A stretch of 64,000 bases of DNA from Williamsia serinedens (lineage in GTDB: Bacteria > Actinomycetota > Actinomycetes > Mycobacteriales > Mycobacteriaceae). This document shows positions 61,794 through 64,000 of this stretch, one piece after another (position 1 is the first letter of the stretch; each line of letters opens with the position of its first letter). Both the position numbers and the translations under genes were made by a program. Location: the NCBI RefSeq assembly GCF_024171725.1, contig NZ_JAMTCG010000004.1, forward strand, positions 434,001 to 498,000, given 5' to 3'. The notes below the pieces were generated by a model. The model searched no databases and had not been told where the DNA came from. It worked only from the letters and a program-made list of their open reading frames with translations.

Positions 61794-62410
61794 CGGACCA
61801 CCTGCAACGTCGCGACCGCCCAGCGCCCATCGACGCGGCGGAGCTCGGCCGTCACCGCTCGCGTGGCGCTCGCTCCGTCGGTGGTCACCTCGACGAGCGC
61901 GACCACGCCGGCGGCGGCGGGTGACGCCGTGGTGACCCCGGTCTGGAGGGGACGACAATCTGCCCGTCCCTCCGAACCGCCGAGAACGGCTGCGCCCGAA
62001 CGCAACCTGTCGGCGAGGTCGCCGGTCGCGGCGGCCAGCGCCGCTGCCTGGCGCTCGGGCGACCCGCGCTCGAGCACGCGACAGACGGTCGCGGCGCCCA
62101 CCTGCCCGACCTGCGCCCTCGTCGTGTCGACCGACCGAGCGTCGGACCGTTCATGTGCGGCGACGCCGACGAGACCGCCGGCGGCCGCGAGGACCACGAC
62201 GCCCGCGCCGACGGCGACGACCGCCTCGGGAGCTCGCACCACGCGCACCGCGACAGTGAGTGCCACGGCGGCGACGACCGACGTCAGCAGCAGGGACAGC
62301 CACCAGCCGGGCGTGCCGACCACCATCGCCATGAGGGCGACCAGGCCGACGGCCACCGTCAGCCCCGCGCCGCCGACCCACATCTGCACGACACGTCGGA
62401 TCGGCGTCAC
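61790..62410 (-). CDS. Mce-associated-like membrane protein, three-span type (copy 1)
   Basis: 206 residues. Three hydrophobic segments in the first 90 residues with TPGWWLSLLL in the loop, then a domain ending RRVDGRWAVATLQVV. Same layout as 60523-61179. Overlaps both neighbours by 4 nt. Confidence 0.6.
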   Translation of the reverse strand: MTPIRRVVQMWVGGAGLTVAVGLVALMAMVVGTPGWWLSLLLTSVVAAVALTVAVRVVRAPEAVVAVGAGVVVLAAAGGLVGVAAHERSDARSVDTTRAQVGQVGAATVCRVLERGSPERQAAALAAATGDLADRLRSGAAVLGGSEGRADCRPLQTGVTTASPAAAGVVALVEVTTDGASATRAVTAELRRVDGRWAVATLQVVR

Positions 62411-62988
62411 GGGACCAACCCGACCGACGCGAGTTTGAGCCGCCCGTCGTCGCGGGCGACGTCGACGACGAGCCGCAGCCGGCGCGGATCGCCCTCCTGC
62501 ACGGCCGCGTCGGTGCGGCGGGTGACGAGCACGGCCGTCACGAGGACCGACCCCCCGTCGCCACGACGGCCGACGAGCGCGACGCCGTCGACGTCACCGG
62601 TGGTCTGCGTCCCGAGCCGCGCGACGACGGCACTCCACGAACCGCTCGACTGGGCGAACTCGTCCCGGAACTCCCCCGTCGCGTCGTCGAGGACGCGACC
62701 TGCCCGGTCGGGATCACGCGAGTCCGGGGTGAGCAGCGGGGTGGCCAGCGTTCGCGCCGCGGCGAGCACGTCGGCGTCGCTCGGCACGGTGGTGGCCATT
62801 CGGCGCCCGACGACGATCCCGGCCGCGACGGCCACCGCCAGGACGACGACGAGGGCCGCGATCGTCCATCGCGGTACGCCCGGCGCGCGGGCGCCCCCCT
62901 CGAGGCGTCGGAGGTCGGCCTCGGCGGCGACGAGTTCGCGCCGCGCACGGCGCACCGCCCGACGGGCATCCCGCCTGTCCGAACCCAC
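62407..62988 (-). CDS. Mce-associated-like membrane protein, one-span type (copy 1)
   Basis: 193 residues. Arg-rich amino helix (about 4-32), a membrane span at about 42-62, then an external domain ending DDGRLKLASVGLVP. First gene of a four-gene run joined by 4-nt overlaps. 80 nt after the WD40 gene stop on the same strand. Confidence 0.6.
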   Translation of the reverse strand: MGSDRRDARRAVRRARRELVAAEADLRRLEGGARAPGVPRWTIAALVVVLAVAVAAGIVVGRRMATTVPSDADVLAAARTLATPLLTPDSRDPDRAGRVLDDATGEFRDEFAQSSGSWSAVVARLGTQTTGDVDGVALVGRRGDGGSVLVTAVLVTRRTDAAVQEGDPRRLRLVVDVARDDGRLKLASVGLVP

Positions 62989-63068
62989 GCCTCACCTCTT
63001 CTCGACCGGGACCGCTGCACCCCCGGCCGGTCCCGCACATCGTAGGTGTCACACGGGTCGCGGCGATC

Positions 63069-64000
63069 TCACCGACACGGGGGCTGGTACGGCAGCCCCG
63101 GGACGTACAGGGCCCACTCGTCGCGGGAGATGGGGTCGGTGTCGATGCGGCACGCGGCGTCCACGACGCCGGTCACGTCGGTGTCCCACGACCCGACCAC
63201 GCCGGCCGCACCGGTGGCGAGCACCTGCTTGTCTCCCGGCCCGAACTGGACGTCGTAGATGCGCCCCGGGAACGCCTGCAGGCGCGCCGACGCGGTGGGA
63301 CGCCGCGGATCGCGGACGTCCCAGACCCACAGTCGCCCGTCGGCACCACCCGCCGCGACCCTGGTCCCGTCGCGGCTAAAGGTCGCCCCGTAGACCGCCC
63401 CCGTCGGGCCGCCGAGATCGGAGACCACCCGCGGGGCCGCCGGATCCGAGACGTCCACCAACTTCACCTGACTCGTCGCCGAGCTGACCACCACCCGCCG
63501 GCCGTCCGGAGAGAACCGCGACGCGAGAGCACCCGTCTCGAACAGCTTCGTGCGGGACAGGATCCTGGGGCGCGACGGCGAGGACAGATCGACCACCACG
63601 ACGTAGCCGTTCACGGTGGAGACGACCGCGCGACGGCCGCCCGGCGCCATCGACACCCACGCGAGCCCGTCGCCCATGTCGAGCGAGGCGACCTGTCGCG
63701 GCGCACGCGGGTCCGCGATGTCGATGACCGGCATCTGCGTCGACAGCGTCGAGCCACCGATCGCCACCGCGCTCTCGTCGCTGACACCCATGGTCTCGAC
63801 GAGTTTCCCGGGGGTGAGGTCGACCGGCGGTGACACCACGGACGCCCGGGTGGGGTCGGAGACGTCCGCGATGTACATCCGCCCGTCGACGGTCCCGACG
63901 GCGACGAGTCTCGCGTCCCGCGTCATGTCCAACGCCGTGAAACCCGTTCCGGCGGGGGGTGACACGTTCGGACCCGCGCGTTGCAGGCCGGCGGTCGGGT
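63069..64000 (-). CDS. WD40/beta-propeller repeat protein, 3' part
   Basis: The frame stays open to the window edge, so the start is outside. At least 310 residues hold repeats of about 42 residues with the pattern SPDGRRVVVSSATS..VKLVDVSDPAAPR and a clear WD-type unit SRDGTRVAAGGADGRLWVWDV. The tail has two cysteines (AACRID, PPCR). Proteins like this in actinobacteria are often the sensor end of long NTPase or kinase proteins, but nothing of such a domain is visible here. Confidence 0.85.
   Translation of the reverse strand, partial: PTAGLQRAGPNVSPPAGTGFTALDMTRDARLVAVGTVDGRMYIADVSDPTRASVVSPPVDLTPGKLVETMGVSDESAVAIGGSTLSTQMPVIDIADPRAPRQVASLDMGDGLAWVSMAPGGRRAVVSTVNGYVVVVDLSSPSRPRILSRTKLFETGALASRFSPDGRRVVVSSATSQVKLVDVSDPAAPRVVSDLGGPTGAVYGATFSRDGTRVAAGGADGRLWVWDVRDPRRPTASARLQAFPGRIYDVQFGPGDKQVLATGAAGVVGSWDTDVTGVVDAACRIDTDPISRDEWALYVPGLPYQPPCR

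Overview
The window reads as chromosomal DNA of a high-GC mycolic-acid-type actinobacterium (Mycobacteriales; Gordonia, Williamsia and Rhodococcus are the nearest sort of genus, but the genus cannot be fixed from this sequence alone). Reasons are the actinobacterial S10 ribosomal operon, a complete mycofactocin locus (mftA-G, mftR), KshB and an Mcr-type racemase of steroid and branched-lipid breakdown, KstR-like operator boxes, a DrrABC-type exporter and a very large nonribosomal peptide synthetase.

Layout. 1-3495: start of the S10 operon on the minus strand (rpsJ-rplC-rplD-rplW-rplB-rpsS, the last cut by the window edge), with a candidate promoter near 3446-3475 and a leader of about 400 nt. 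3496-6403: a DUF4442 protein, a PIG-V-like membrane mannosyltransferase and a secreted lipase, all on the plus strand. A perfect 13-bp stem at 6426-6454 separates the lipase from the convergent NRPS.

6493-46494, and perhaps to 48128: a biosynthetic cluster. One minus-strand frame of 11,369 codons encodes nine NRPS modules, C-A-T-E / C-A-T / C-[x]-A-T / C-A-T / C-[x]-A-T / C-A-T / C-A-T / C-A-T-E / C-A-T-E. It has a starter-type first C domain and no thioesterase. By hand-derived specificity codes, modules 1 and 5 load Ser and module 9 Gln; E domains predict D residues at positions 1, 8 and 9. Upstream lie mbtH and two small genes that flank it. These two small proteins and the two [x] inserts in modules 3 and 5 align with each other without gaps over about 80 residues and look like the first part of an A domain with its own tail. 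This family is the most unusual thing in the window. A DrrABC-type exporter is divergent from the cluster; a CysM-type PLP synthase and a WS/DGAT-type acyltransferase follow.

48108-57793: mycofactocin locus. mftA-B-C-D plus a mycofactocin-type SDR form one minus-strand run; mftE-F-G plus an F420/FMN split-barrel protein form a second. An Mcr-type alpha-methylacyl-CoA racemase on the plus strand sits between them. mftR is divergent from mftA. 57888-58943: kshB behind a KstR-like box whose core recurs between mftA and mftR. 58944-59245: 21-bp repeats in two inverted arms. 59246-60475: ferredoxin-reductase-type flavoprotein. 60523-62988: two copies of a two-gene cassette of small Mce-associated-like membrane proteins. 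63069 to the end: 3' part of a WD40-repeat protein.

No tRNA, rRNA, CRISPR array, insertion sequence or phage gene was recognised.
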